A stretch of DNA of 64,000 nucleotides, taken from assembly GCA_003508835.1 (NCBI GenBank), contig PUFA01000555.1, positions 1 through 64,000 of the forward strand, given 5' to 3'. The position numbers and the translations under genes were made by a program. A model generated the notes under the pieces. That model saw only the letters and a list, made by a program, of their open reading frames with translations, had not been told where the DNA came from and did not search any database. This document shows, piece after piece, positions 10,996 to 21,570 of this stretch (positions are counted from its first letter, which is position 1; every line of letters starts with the position of its first letter). Source of the DNA: Eonycteris spelaea. Its lineage: Eukaryota; Chordata; Mammalia; Chiroptera; Pteropodidae.

Positions 10996-12555
10996 CTCAA
11001 CTCCTCTTCCTCTTTTGCATCTAAGTTCCTAAGTACAGTGATGAGCAGATTACTGTAAATGAACAAAAAACTCATGCTCCCCAATTTCTCCTCCTGAATG
11101 AGTTTCTTTGTAAAGACTGAAGTAATATTATACTTGGACTAGTGATGTCAGATGAACATCAGGCATTTCTGGGTCCTAGTAGCTCACTCTATTAAGCATC
11201 TGCTATCCTTGAAGATGAATGGAGAGGAGGCCAACCATAGGAAATACAAACCGCAGACCTTTCTTGGGAAGCTTTGTCCTTGCTCCCATCCCTAAGAACA
11301 GCCCTAATCCTGTGCAAAGACAAGGCTAAGATGTGAGTTGGCACAAAGAACAGAAAAAATTACTGGCCAGGAAAACAAACCATCCAAAAATGTGCCAAAT
11401 TAAATACTTTTGTATAAAATGTCATGTTTTAGTAAAAACAAGCAGACACAATCCTGGGCTGAGAGCAGGAGATACAGGTCAGAGTTTTGATCTACTACTG
11501 GTAAGCTGCCTGATTTGGTGAAGTAAACTTTTCTTTCTCTGTCAAAGGAAAGCAATGCCATCTCTCCTACATCCTTTACAACAAGCCGCTGAGTTGCAGA
11601 TAAGTAGAAGGCATTCCAAAAAAAAATTAAGCAGTAAATAAATGCAAGATGAGAATACTAGCTGGAAATTTACTTTGTTCCAAACTCCAATCACCAACCA
11701 GCAATCTACCTGTCCCCAAGACTGAGAAGTCTCTGATATTAACTGCTCCAGGCATACCCAGAGACTACAATAGCCTGAAGCTCACTTATGTAAGAAGGGA
11801 CTGCAGTACTGCCTGGCATGTAGCATAATATTTTACTTAAGAGAAATCCTTGGAAATGTCTCAGCTAAAGTACAAGGGCAGGCCCCGGCCTTACTTAGGT
11901 TTTTTGGAAAGAGGTGCTCTCAGTCATGGAACACCAGAACTGTTGCTAGAGCAAATGATGTCATCAGAGCTCCTCTTACCATGGTCAATGTCAAAATTAA
12001 GATAGAAAGCTGAAGGACAAATTGTGGGATTTCCAGGCAAATATAAATAAGTTAGAAAAGCAGTTTAGATCTTGGAAACTTGCTTTAAAAATTATCAGTA
12101 CTTTACAGAACATCAGCTGAAATTGATCCTATTCTGGGATGCATTTTGGTTTATGTGATTTTATTGACAAAAACATACAAAGCTGAATAGAAAAATATAT
12201 TCCCTTACTCTATTTTTATTCCCACTACACATTAAGAAAAAGTCACGTGACCACCTCTATATTCAAAACCGATAATAAACCAAAAATACAAATATAAGAT
12301 TTTTTTAAGAAACAGAGATAAACTTAAGGGCTCTCCACTCTAGAGCTAAGAAACGAATAGCTCAAATACCTGTTGGGTTTTTTTTTTTTAATGACTGGAA
12401 AAAGAAAACTTGAAATTAAGGGCATGTTCGGACGTCTTGTAGAGCCTAGGTCTTTCCCCATCCAAAAACTATTCCTGCGACAAACCTGTGTATTCACCCT
12501 CCCCCAAATATCCCCCAAATGTATAAATGCCGAGGATGAAGGAGGGGCATCCAAT
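10996..12555. other. Unassigned intronic sequence before the CpG island
   Basis: No recognised repeat, exon or RNA gene in about 1.5 kb. GC content rises towards the island at its right edge. Confidence 0.4.
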
Positions 12556-13960
12556 TAGTATCAAAAATAGTACTGTTGACTCCTTGCCCTGGTTGGGGGG
12601 TGGGGGAGCGAAGAGAAGAGGAATCGGTCTGATGTAAACCTTGAGGCCAGAGCCGGACAACTCGCCCCTAAGTTTGGTGCGTCCTTGCTCTGCGCCCCTG
12701 CCACCCACCTCTCTCCAGGCACCCGGGATCTCAGTGCAGCGGGAGGCCCAGGCAGAGAAGGGACCCCGCCGCTGGGGCTAGGAGCCACGACAGACGGAGG
12801 AAGGATGGCTCCTTTCTGATGGGAGTCCTTGGGCACCACCCCAAGCCCTCGCGTTCTCCCCTTCCCCTGAGCCGCTGTCCCCCCAGGCAGGTCACCTGGC
12901 TCAGCCGCTGCCCGCTTGTCCTCCAGCTGCTCGCTTACTCCAGCCGCGCCGCCGCCACCTCCTGAAAGCGGCTCGTCCTCGCAAGTCACGGGGCCAGTGA
13001 GCGGGTGGGCGAGCCTGTGCCAAGGCTGCGGGAACCATTCAACCCAGCCGAAGCTGGGACCCTGCCTTGAGCGCGGCCGCCACCAGGACGAAACTGGAGA
13101 GCTGGGCTCGGCTCGCCGGGGTTGGGAGGGGCGGCTGCAACTTTGCTCCTGGACGCGGGCGAGGAGGGGGCGCCCGTCTCCAAACTCCGTGCCGCGCCGG
13201 CAACCTCTCCGGTCCAGGAATTTTTTATGCTTTTTTTTTTTATCCTTTTTAATCTATCAGGAAGCCAAATTTTTGCCCTTTAGTTTTTGCTTCCAAAGCC
13301 ATGCTCCTCGGCGGACTGAGGACTGCGGGGCTGAAAGCGGCGGGGGGTGGGGGAGACGCGCCCCGCTGGGTGTGCTGGCAGCGAACCGAGCCAGGGTGCA
13401 CTGGGTGGCTGCGAGCCGGTAGCGGCTGCCCTGGGAACCTGCCTTCGCGGGTCCTTTGGACCCGCTCGGCTGCCTGCGCTGCCCCCTTTTGCCTGGGAAG
13501 GAGAGCGGCCTGGAGGAATCTGGCCAGCGGCGGGGAAGCAGTGACCCGGACTTGGATCGCCCAAGTAGGAACTGGAAGTGACAGTGGCGCAGGGCAGAGC
13601 AGCGGCAGCAGCGACGGCGGCAGCAGCAGCGGCGGCAGCAGCGGCAGCAGCAGCAGCAGCAGCAGCGGCAGCAGCAGCGACAGCAGCAGCCCGGATAGCT
13701 GTGGCAGCAGTAGAAGCCCCAGTGTAAAGGCGGTGGTCACACTGAGCCTGCTGCTTCTGCCTGCTTTAGCCGGGAGCCGAGGGCTGCCGGCGCCTGGCCT
13801 GCCCCGGGCCACTGCCAGAGCCTGGGGCGGGAATCCCAGCCTCACAGACGAGCCCTTCCTGGTGGCCCGCTTCCTCCTCCACCAAGGCGCCACTTGGAAC
13901 CCCAGGTTCTATGGCGAGCTGCTGAGACATCAAAGCAAGGAAACATTCTCCAGCAGCCAT
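12556..13960. promoter_or_regulatory. CpG island inside the ARHGEF6 gene body; candidate internal promoter
   Basis: By eye this 1.4-kb block is strongly GC- and CpG-rich (for example gccgcgccgccgccacctcc, gcgcggccgccaccagg), in sharp contrast to the AT-rich flanks. It contains a GCA/GGC triplet tract at about 13598-13693 and two short T-runs. It lies about 6 kb downstream of exon 2 in the minus-strand direction. A minus-strand GTAAGC donor-like site begins at 12938 (ctgga before it), compatible with a minus-strand alternative first exon. N-terminally short ARHGEF6 isoforms are annotated in other mammals, so an internal ARHGEF6 promoter is the simplest idea. A separate + strand transcript, or a methylated remnant, is also possible. 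Confidence 0.8.
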
Positions 13961-13984
13961 CCACATGCCTCCTCCCTTCCCTGA
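13301..13984 (+). other. 227-codon ATG ORF across the CpG island; coding status doubtful
   Basis: The ORF has an acceptable start context (aaagccATGc) and a stop at 13982-13984. Its product is unlike any family I recognise. It has a Gly/Ser-rich tract from the GCA repeat at about residues 95-135, then a hydrophobic stretch near residues 144-158 (VVTLSLLLLPALAGS) that looks like a signal or membrane segment but is internal. GC-rich DNA gives long ORFs by chance, and both strands are open here, so this is reported as an ORF, not a gene. Confidence 0.2.
13598..13693 (+). repeat. GCA/GGC triplet repeat tract
   Basis: About 32 triplets of mainly gca with interspersed ggc and gac, including an uninterrupted run of about seven gca near 13644. 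On the + strand frame it encodes Ser/Gly; on the minus strand it gives Leu/Pro. It is likely to vary in length between individuals. Confidence 0.85.
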
Positions 13985-14344
13985 ACTATCCTAGGTGCCT
14001 TCCTGGGCTCTGTAATAAGAGGCCCCAAATCAAGTAGTCTCTTTGAGGGAAAACAAAACGATTCGTGATAGATGGGAAATATTCACAACCCTGCTTGAAG
14101 TTCAATTATTACAGAAATACAATGCAGTCTGTAAAATGTTAGGATGGCCAGAGTCGTTGGTGTCATTTAATGTAACTCATAGAATCCACTAGGAGTGTCA
14201 GATTTCTTCAACAGGAGAAAAATAAAACCTTACCCAAATCCTCTTTAGTCTTCCCACTAGCTCAAATTGAGCAGTTAATTATACAAAGCTTTCCCCAGCA
14301 AAACTGAGGGAAACAGGCTGGTTAAAAATAGTGTTCAACACTTC
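13985..14344. other. Unassigned sequence right of the CpG island
   Basis: No gene or repeat is recognised. It returns quickly to AT-rich composition. Confidence 0.4.
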
Positions 14345-14445
14345 ATTTTAAGAGAAATCTTCATTTTAACATGAGACAACTGAAGCCTAGAGAAGAAGAC
14401 TCTGACTTCACACAGGTGGCAGGCTCAGGGCTTGAAGGAATGTCT
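14345..14445 (-). mobile_element. MIR fragment
   Basis: The + strand text attttaacatgagacaactg, aagcctagagaagaagactc and cacacaggtggcaggctcag follows the reverse-complement MIR core. Confidence 0.55.
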
Positions 14446-15619
14446 ACTGATACCCATTACAGCTACTGGGTAGTTGTCTGGCCTTATGCCTCACTCCTCC
14501 AGGGAGGTACTGCTCTCCTAGTGCTGGAACTCTCTTATGGAAGATTTAGCCTTGACTCATGATTATTAGTAGAGCTGCCTTCCTTCTAGAATTGCTTCCC
14601 TGCAGAGCATCCCTGGGAAATGGCAAATCATCCATCCCACAGGCCCTGCTTTGGGGAAGGCACCCGTGCTGTTCCAGCAACAAGGCAGATGGAGTGAGTC
14701 AGGGAGACAGGAGGCAGGAGTGAGGGGGTGGGGCAAAGAAAAAGCCATAGTGATACCAGCTGGTATAAGAGAGGAGAGAGAGAGAGAGAAGGGGGAAGGA
14801 GAGAAGGAAGGAAGATGGGAGAAAGAAAGAAGCACTAACTGAGCCTTCTATATATTCAATGAAATCCATGTTTAAAAAATCTTTTTACAAAATAGGTGAT
14901 TAAGAGATGGTAGGGGCTCCTTATCAATGGGTTGGTAGTAAGATGACAGTGTAAAAAGCAGGAGGACATGCTAGGGATGAGGCAGTGGGAAGCCTGGCTG
15001 AAAGGAAAGCCAACCACAAGACTAGAGCTGTTACAAATCAATCATTTATGGGGCTGTAGCCAGGATAATGCAGTCAGAGAGGTACCCCCAGGCCACTCTT
15101 AAAGGATCAGAAGAACTGTATATGTCTCTGATTCCCACCAAGTTCAAAGACAGAACGAAACCAAAACTACCCTTGTTAGATTAGTGTTGTTAAGGGACTT
15201 CCTAGTCACATTAGTGGCACTTGACCTACATGAGGATTTTTCCATATGTTCTGGAAGACTTTCTCTTGAGGCCCGAGTGTCTTCCCTGCCTTCTCCACTC
15301 TGTTAACAAACAGGACAGATATATTTGGTTCACAGAAAAGGAAATGCAAATGGACTATAAAGGGATGAGGAGATGTCAAAACTCACCGGGAATCATGAAA
15401 TACCACTGTCACCCAACAGTTTGGTAAACATTAAAGATGGCATATATCAAGGGCTACTAGGTACGAGGAAGAAGGCACTTTCTACACTATTGGTGGGAGT
15501 AGAGCTTCAAATAGCATTTTTATCGGGGGACTTCAAAGTATCTATAGAATTTCGACAGTAATTTTATTTCTATGGAGAAAGATGCTTCAAGAATAATCAC
15601 AGATGTGCACAAATTTCTC
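14446..15619. other. Mostly unassigned; GA-rich simple repeat
   Basis: A purine tract of about 75 bases, (GA)n/(GGAA)n, lies at 14768-14835. The part from about 15330 to 15619 loosely resembles the ORF2 end of an L1 (aaaggaaatgcaaatggac; attggtgggagtagagc) but is too diverged for a firm call. No exon is seen. Confidence 0.45.
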
Positions 15620-16905
15620 TGTGCATAGTCAACATGACTCACTGGGACTTACCCCAGACATGCAAGGTTGATTTTACATATGAAAATTAATCAATGTACT
15701 ACAACATATCAATATAATAAAGAACAAAAATCAATGGTCATCTTAGCAGAAGCAGTAAAAGCCTTTGACAAAATCCAGCACCCTTTCATGATAAAAATAT
15801 TCAAAAGACTAGGAATAGAAGGGAACTTCTTCAACCTGATAACAAGGCATCTACGAAAAATCCATAGCTAATATATTTAGTGGTGAAAGACTGGCAGCTT
15901 CCCCAAGATCTAGAACAAGACTAGGATATCCACTTTTACCACTTCTATTTAACATTGTCCTGAAAGTTCTAGCTAGACAATAAATTAAATTAGGCAAGAA
16001 AATGAAACAAAAGGGATCCAGATTTGAAAAGAAGAAGTAAATTTATCTCTATGCACAGATGACATGATTTTGTACAAAAAACCCACAAGGAATCTAAAAC
16101 ACTTTTAGAACTAATAAACAAGTTCAGCAAAGTTGAAGTATATAAGATCACTATATAAAAATCAATTGTATTGTTTGTTATATATTTGCAATGAACTATC
16201 CAAATATAAAATCAGGAAAACAATTCCATTTACAAGAGCATCAAAATGAATAAAATACACCAAGGTATTTTATTATATCATGTAAGATATTAAATATCAC
16301 CAAGGAAATACGAGGCACATACACTGGAAACTATAAAACATTGCTGAATGAAATTTAAAAAGACCTTAATAAAGAGAAAGACATCTGTGTTCATGAATCA
16401 GAAGACTTAATATTGTTAAGATGGCAATACTCCCCAAAGCAACATACAGATTGAATATAATCCCTACCAAAATTCCAGCTGCCTTTTTTGCAGAAATGAA
16501 CAAGCTGATCCTAAAATCCATATGGGCACACAAGGGATCCTGAATAGCCAAAGTGATTTTGAAAATGAAGAACAAAGTTAGAAGACTCATGCTTTCCTAT
16601 TTGAAAACTTTCCGTAAAACTATAGTCTTTTCAACAAATGTTGTCAAGACAACTGGATATCCACATGTAAAAAGAATGAATTTGGGCCCCTACCTCACAC
16701 CATGTACAAAAATTAACTCAAAATAGATCAAAGACCTAAGCTAAAACTTTAACACTCTTAGACAAACACATAGGAGAAAATCTCAACAACCTTGCATTAA
16801 CCAATGGGTTCTTAGATATGATACCCAAAACACAAGCGATAAAAGAAAAAATAGATGAATTAGACTTCATAGAATTTTTTTATAAATTGTGTTTCAAAGA
16901 AAACT
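15620..16905 (+). mobile_element. Old L1 ORF2 fragment
   Basis: It carries decayed ORF2 text: gcctttgacaaaatccagca (reverse transcriptase region), then gatgacatgattttgtac and gttcttagatatgataccca. There are many stops and no 3' UTR in continuity. A separate L1 3' end of similar age follows at 17340. Confidence 0.8.
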
Positions 16906-17339
16906 ATCAAACTTAGGGAGGCACTTCAGAGAATGCTTTGTTTCCCAGGTGCCTCAACAGACTTACTGGCCAGTTGTTAGCTATATGATCCTCTAGAGAA
17001 CACAAAGATGGAGGTCACTTGGAGAAGCCAACTGGCCACCCAGAGGGTCAGAAGGCAGCTGTTCTTTAATGTGTTCACCATGTCCAACAACCAATACACA
17101 AATAGTCAGTGTGCTGTTGCATCTCTGGCTTCATTTTTCTGCATTTCCAAATTGACCATTTCCAGTTGGCCCTCTTTCTTTAGGTAAATAATAATGTGTT
17201 CTGGGCAATAGTCAAGCTCTGTTCGTCTTGCTTTTCGTACATGAACAGTTTTATAGCATCAACACAAATCTATTAATCATTTCCTGTATCAGGCACTGTG
17301 CAGAGTACTTTAGGCCTGAGAGACATTCTATCTAAAATG
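16906..17339. other. Unassigned spacer; weak MIR/L2-like trace at its right end
   Basis: The piece at 17260-17325 (catttcctgtatcaggcact then gtgcagagtactttaggc) looks like a reverse MIR/L2 tail. The rest is unassigned. Confidence 0.4.
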
Positions 17340-17860
17340 ACAAGATATGGAAACAACTTGAATGTCTGTCAATGGATAAATGGATTTTAAAAAAGGTGTA
17401 GTATATATATACAATGGAATATTATTCAGCCATGAAAAAAGAGGATATTCTGCCATTTGTGACAACATGTATGAACCTTGAGCACATTACTCTGAGATAA
17501 GTCAGAGAAAGACAAGTAGTGTATAATATCACTTATATGTGAAATTTTTAAAAAGTCAAACTTGAAAAACAAAACAGTAAAATAGTGGTTACCAAGGAAT
17601 GAGGGTGAGGGGATAAAAACCAATGTCATGTAAGGATACAAACTTGTAATGAGTAGTAGAAAAGCCATAGTGATCTAATGCAAAGTACAATAGACATAGA
17701 CAACAATATTTTGCTGTAATTATGTAATGTGATAAACATCGCCACCATGGCATTCATATCACAACATATAAATGTATCAAAGTAACACATTGTATTGCCT
17801 TAAATTTATACTATTTTATATGTCAAATCTATTCAATTAGAAATAAATTAATTTTTTTAA
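17340..17860 (+). mobile_element. L1 3' end fragment
   Basis: Contains atatacaatggaatattatt then cagccatgaaaaaagagg, and the 3' UTR with caacatataaatgtatcaaa, ending in an A/T-rich tail. It shares the 3' UTR type with 2085-2545. Confidence 0.78.
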
Positions 17861-18094
17861 ATTTGCAAATATTTGTATTTAAATCTGTCTTTTAGTTAAC
17901 TGGGAGCTTGAGACTGGATGGTCAGTATTCTTAGCTGCTGGGTGCATCCCAGCTCAGCTTTCAGTCTCATTTTATTAGACATCTATCAGGGTTCTAGGAG
18001 TGCTTCCACATGGCTCCTATGTACCCCTTACAGGCATAATTTTACATACAATACTGCCTAGTAATAACAATAACATTAAGAAGCTGTTATGCAT

Positions 18095-18285
18095 GTCTTA
18101 TGTGCAGTGATATATTAAGTGCTTACATGCACTTTCTCATTTGATCCTTAACAAAAATCCTATACAAGAGATATTATTAATATCTCAATATACAGATGAG
18201 AAAACTGGAGCATAGAGAGGCCAAGTAATTTTTCCCAGAGTCACACAGTCAGTAACTGACTAAGCCAAGACTCTGCCCCAAGGTT
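18095..18285 (-). mobile_element. MIR
   Basis: Nearly the full core is seen in reverse: gtgcttacatgcactttctc, cagatgagaaaactggagca, gagaggccaagtaatttttc and cacacagtcagtaactgac. Confidence 0.75.
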
Positions 18286-18984
18286 GTCAAACTAGAGAAG
18301 GTATGTGCTTAACCATGATGCTAATATTAAAATATTCATACAAGGTTTAGGCCAGTCTGTATTACCAAAAAGAGGTGAAAGTACGCCCAGTGTCTTTCAT
18401 TTAAGAAATAAAAATTTTAATATACTTACTAGAAAGGTTTCTTCTATCCGAAGTGGATAAAACTATTTTAAGCATTGGTGCTTAAAGGAGTAAGCATTAG
18501 TTGTCAGAAAGAATCCACTTTTGTAAAACGACTCATTCTCCAAAAATGCCAGACCTACGAGGTGTTTCTGTATCTAGTATTCTTAGAACTGCAAGGAAGC
18601 TCAGTATATCTTCTGGCAGCTTCAGAGTGCAATAATCATTGGCAACCTCACCATGTTTTTATTTTATAAATAAAAATGAAAATATCATGATCTGTACCAT
18701 AGCACCCATCATTCTATAAGGGATATAGAATTGTCTCAGGCTACACCTACCTCGAAAGCCGTACATGCCCATGCCCATGCACACACATGTGCCCATATGC
18801 ATGTATGTGTATGTATGTGTGCACACTCACAGAGCTAAAATTGGGCAATAGGGGACCCTGGAATAAAATATTCTGGGACAAGCGAAGCCTGATGCTATCA
18901 CTAACTTTAGGAAAAACTCTGAAGCAAGCAAAGTTTATGAGGGGCAAAGCCATTTGTACTGCTATTAACAAAAGTAGCTGACAC
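18286..18984. other. Unassigned intronic sequence with a short CA/TG repeat
   Basis: A mixed (TG/CA)n stretch lies at 18776-18830 (tatgcatgtatgtgtatgta). Nothing else is recognised. Confidence 0.45.
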
Positions 18985-19215
18985 TTGAAGAATACTAACT
19001 ATGGGCCAGGTACTCTTCCACAGACATTAATTTATTGAAATATCACACCAATCCTATGAAATAGGTGCTGTTATTATTCCCACTTTACAGGTAGGGAGAC
19101 CGAGGCATAGAGGCATTGTTAAGTAACATGCCAAAGGTCACAAAGCTACTAGTGAGATAGAATTGAGATTTGAATCCAAACAGTCTAGTGTCAGAGTCCA
19201 TATTCAAACCACTAC
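18985..19215 (-). mobile_element. MIR, nearly full length
   Basis: Reverse MIR text from ctatgggccaggtactcttc through tcccactttacaggtaggga and cacaaagctactagtgagat to the tRNA-like head. Confidence 0.8.
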
Positions 19216-19234
19216 TAATAATTCTCCACAAGGA

Positions 19235-19440
19235 ATACCATTAATGCATGTCTACACTTATGTCCCTGGTACTGTGCTGAGCACTCTATATACATTATTT
19301 CATAGATCTTTTGAGGTTAGAGCTCTTAGCTCAAAACTAGTGTGCAGCATCTAATTTGAACCTTAAAACAACCCCATGAGGTACCTATTATTGTGCCCAT
19401 TTTACAGAAAAAACAATGAGGCATGGAGAAGTTACTTGGC
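19235..19440 (-). mobile_element. MIR, second adjacent copy
   Basis: Another reverse MIR directly beside the previous one: ggtactgtgctgagcactct, then accccatgaggtacctatta and cccattttacagaaaaaaca. Confidence 0.65.
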
Positions 19441-19975
19441 ACACAGACAAAAGTACCACATGCCTTTCAGTAACACCCCTATATGTATTGTAAGGATCCA
19501 TATAGTATAAAATAATGCAATGTAATTTATTATACAATTTCTACCTCAGAGTCAGAGTCTCAGCTTTTCAAGGCCTCTGTTCTAAAATGTTAATGGGAAA
19601 AATTGACAATAGACTTTATTCCAAGCTCAGGGCAGATGTAATGACCCTCTGCAGCAGCCAGTGGCCCACTTTGGGTTACCTTTAATGGGGAAACATACCA
19701 CACAAGCTCTGTCATCAGAAGCCTGATTTCAGGGCTTAGATACTGTATCTAAAATATATCGTATTCTGAGTTTTATTTTGTTTTGTTTTGAAGCTGGTTT
19801 CTGGAAAAGACAAACTAGCAAGCCACCACTGAATACCACGAATCTCACCCATGGTTTCCATGAAATGCTTCCTCTGTTAACAGTGAAAATAAACCAAGGA
19901 CTTATAGTACAACACTATCTTCACTAGCAGAGTGAAAAACAATGGCAACAAAGAAGACAACCTGGGTGGGCTTAC
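19441..19975 (-). other. ARHGEF6: ARHGEF6 intron 2, first 535 bases
   Basis: This is the start of intron 2 on the minus strand, beginning with GTAAGC at 19975. No repeat is recognised before the MIR pair. Intron 2 must be long, because no exon 3 was found between here and position 1. Confidence 0.6.
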
Positions 19976-20059
19976 CTCCACTTGAAGGGTTATGCATCCT
20001 TTTAGGAAGTCGTTGATATTGTTGATGCAATCGGCTTCTGTTTGGGGCTCCAGACAGTA
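19976..20059 (-). CDS. ARHGEF6: ARHGEF6 coding exon 2 (CH domain, 28 codons, phase 0)
   Basis: On the minus strand the acceptor (tttctctag) ends at 20060, an 84-nt open exon follows, and the donor GTAAGC starts at 19975. It encodes [20 protein letters not shown] and then GCITLQVE, matching residues 56-83 of ARHGEF6 in the calponin-homology domain, with about three substitutions from the human sequence as I recall it. Both exon ends are phase 0, so skipping it removes exactly 28 residues without a frameshift. This agrees with the published human family in which an intron 1 branch/polypyrimidine variant (IVS1-11T>C) causes loss of this exon and X-linked intellectual disability. It lies 1209 bases downstream of exon 1 in the gene's direction. 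No stop or indel is visible here, in contrast to exon 1. Confidence 0.95.
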
Positions 20060-21268
20060 CTAGAGAAACATAGTCAAATGTCACCTGGAGGCTGTCATTC
20101 CATGCCAAGTGTACCATATTCACCATTCACTAATAACTACATAGACAGGCTTTTTAAGGCAGGGAGCAACATTGCTGTCAATACAGGAAGAGAAATAACC
20201 ACCAAAGGAAATGATGCAAAAATCTAAACGGTTGGTCTTTGTTTCAAATGTCATCAAACTTTTAGTCTCAAGCCATCTCTACTTGTAAACTTTTTCTCAT
20301 GCTTTTTACCCTAGTGTGGTGAGAGCAAAGTAGAGAAACCCGGACAGTTTTTTGAGCTTGGTTTTGCTTTCAACTAACTACCTCGCTCCTGTTTCTTCAT
20401 GATAATTTATTCAAAGTATGTTTTCCCCTTTGCTGTTCTCTACATTTAATCCCAATTCTTTACCCTTTATCACCATTTTCTCACTGTTTTTCAAGTTTAA
20501 GAAATCATAAGTAAATCAATTTGTTCAATAAAAATACAAACTGGTTCAAGAGGGCAAAAGATCTATATTCATAGTCACATTCCCTGCTGACCTTAAGAAA
20601 ATAATTGTAGGACTCTACCTTTAAACTGACTTAAAGTGTACTTTAGGAATCATCCATCTTCATGATCATAGGTTTCCAACATTAAAAATTTGGGATTTTT
20701 AAAAGAGAATAAGGGTAGTTTCACTTTGAACATATGCTGCATTCGAAACACATATTTGGTTTCTATTGTTTTAACAAACCTGACATTTGGGATTATTTCT
20801 CCTAGTTGCTAAATAGCCTCTCTTTCAATGGATATTTCATTTCTTTGAGAAGAAACTCTATATAGTTTTTAGTCAAACTGTCGATAAACATGATAAGCAT
20901 CTGTTATAAATCATCCCATTATTTCACAGACTCATGTACCCCAAGTTCAAAACATGTCCTCAGTAACAGGAAGGTGTAACATGTATCTCTATGACAGAGC
21001 AAGCTTGTGATATGGATGTTCTCCTTGTCCCCTGGCACCAGTGGTGTAACAGGCTTTGTTACACTAATATTTGGTGGCTAATTACTGAAGGATAACATTT
21101 CAATTTCTGACTTTTTCAATCTACAAAAACAGTAAGAAAAAAAATGTCTAACTCTTAGAGATTAAAGTAGGAGAGTTCCAAGATTTGAACAACAGAAAAT
21201 CTCAAGAGTCACATTATTGCTGCTCTCTGGTGGTAAGCACTCCCAAAGATACTGCAAATGTCCCTTAC
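20060..21268 (-). other. ARHGEF6: ARHGEF6 intron 1
   Basis: The 1209-base intron is bounded by GTAAGG at its 5' end (21268 downwards) and by tttctctag at its 3' end (20060). The pyrimidine tract before the acceptor is short and interrupted (gactatgtttctctag), so the site is only moderately strong; the human disease variant lies in the same tract. I see no confident repeat and no further exon inside. It is AT-rich and otherwise plain. Confidence 0.85.
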
Positions 21269-21432
21269 CTTTTCTACAGAGCCAGGCCTCAGTCTGCTGA
21301 TCAGCTTGCACAGCACTACCCCATTTTCAGCGAGGACTTCAAGAACTCCTCCGGATCACAGATGGTCTTTTTTGGGGAATCTAAAACTCCCAAGGATATA
21401 AGCCATGTCACGATTCGCTCTTCTGGATTCAT
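21269..21432 (-). CDS. ARHGEF6: ARHGEF6 coding exon 1 (start codon, N-terminal half of CH domain), with a 1-base frameshift
   Basis: ARHGEF6 (alpha-PIX/Cool-2) is a cytoplasmic Rac1/Cdc42 guanine nucleotide exchange factor that binds PAK and GIT proteins; its N-terminal calponin-homology domain binds parvins. Read on the minus strand, the ATG at 21432-21430 opens [20 protein letters not shown], nearly identical to the human N-terminus as I remember it. The frame continues to SSLK, then reads M-G-TAG because the A run at 21324-21327 has four bases where five are needed. After the break the expected residues resume in the next frame ([18 protein letters not shown]) and end at 21269, followed by the donor GTAAGG. 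The exon is 164 nt, one short of 55 codons. Splice site and flanks look intact, so this is a gene exon with an indel, not a processed copy. Either a homopolymer consensus error or a real null or truncating allele fits. Identity is secure; functional state is uncertain. Confidence 0.9.
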
Positions 21433-21570
21433 TACTGAGGACTGTCTGCTCCGAACAGCTCTCTGGGGTAACTGCAAGGACTAAGCCACATCCGCGATTG
21501 CATCTGTTGTTGTCTTCCTTTTTATGAGTTCTCTTCTGGTGCTTGCAGAGCAAAGCTTTAAAACAACTTT
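21433..21570 (-). other. ARHGEF6: ARHGEF6 5' untranslated region (extent uncertain)
   Basis: This sequence lies immediately upstream of the exon 1 ATG. The start context on the minus strand is ctcagtaATGa, with G at -3 (cctcaGTA ordering) and A at +4, a moderate Kozak match. I see no convincing acceptor between here and 21570, so the coding exon probably continues upstream as 5' UTR. The transcription start cannot be placed from sequence alone. There is no CpG island at this start, unlike the island at 12.56-13.96 kb. Confidence 0.5.

Noticed and set aside
12561..12989. 142-codon minus-strand ORF in the CpG island as a possible ARHGEF6 alternative start
   Set aside because: The first codon is GTG, not ATG, and the reading frame runs through a donor-like site; GC-rich DNA explains the length.
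13249..13893. 214-codon minus-strand ORF with a Leu-rich stretch
   Set aside because: It also starts at GTG, and the Leu/Pro run is just the reverse of the GCA triplet tract.
19976..20059. Processed pseudogene explanation for the ARHGEF6 match
   Set aside because: Both splice sites are present and exon 1 is separated by 1.2 kb of intron, so it is the spliced gene.
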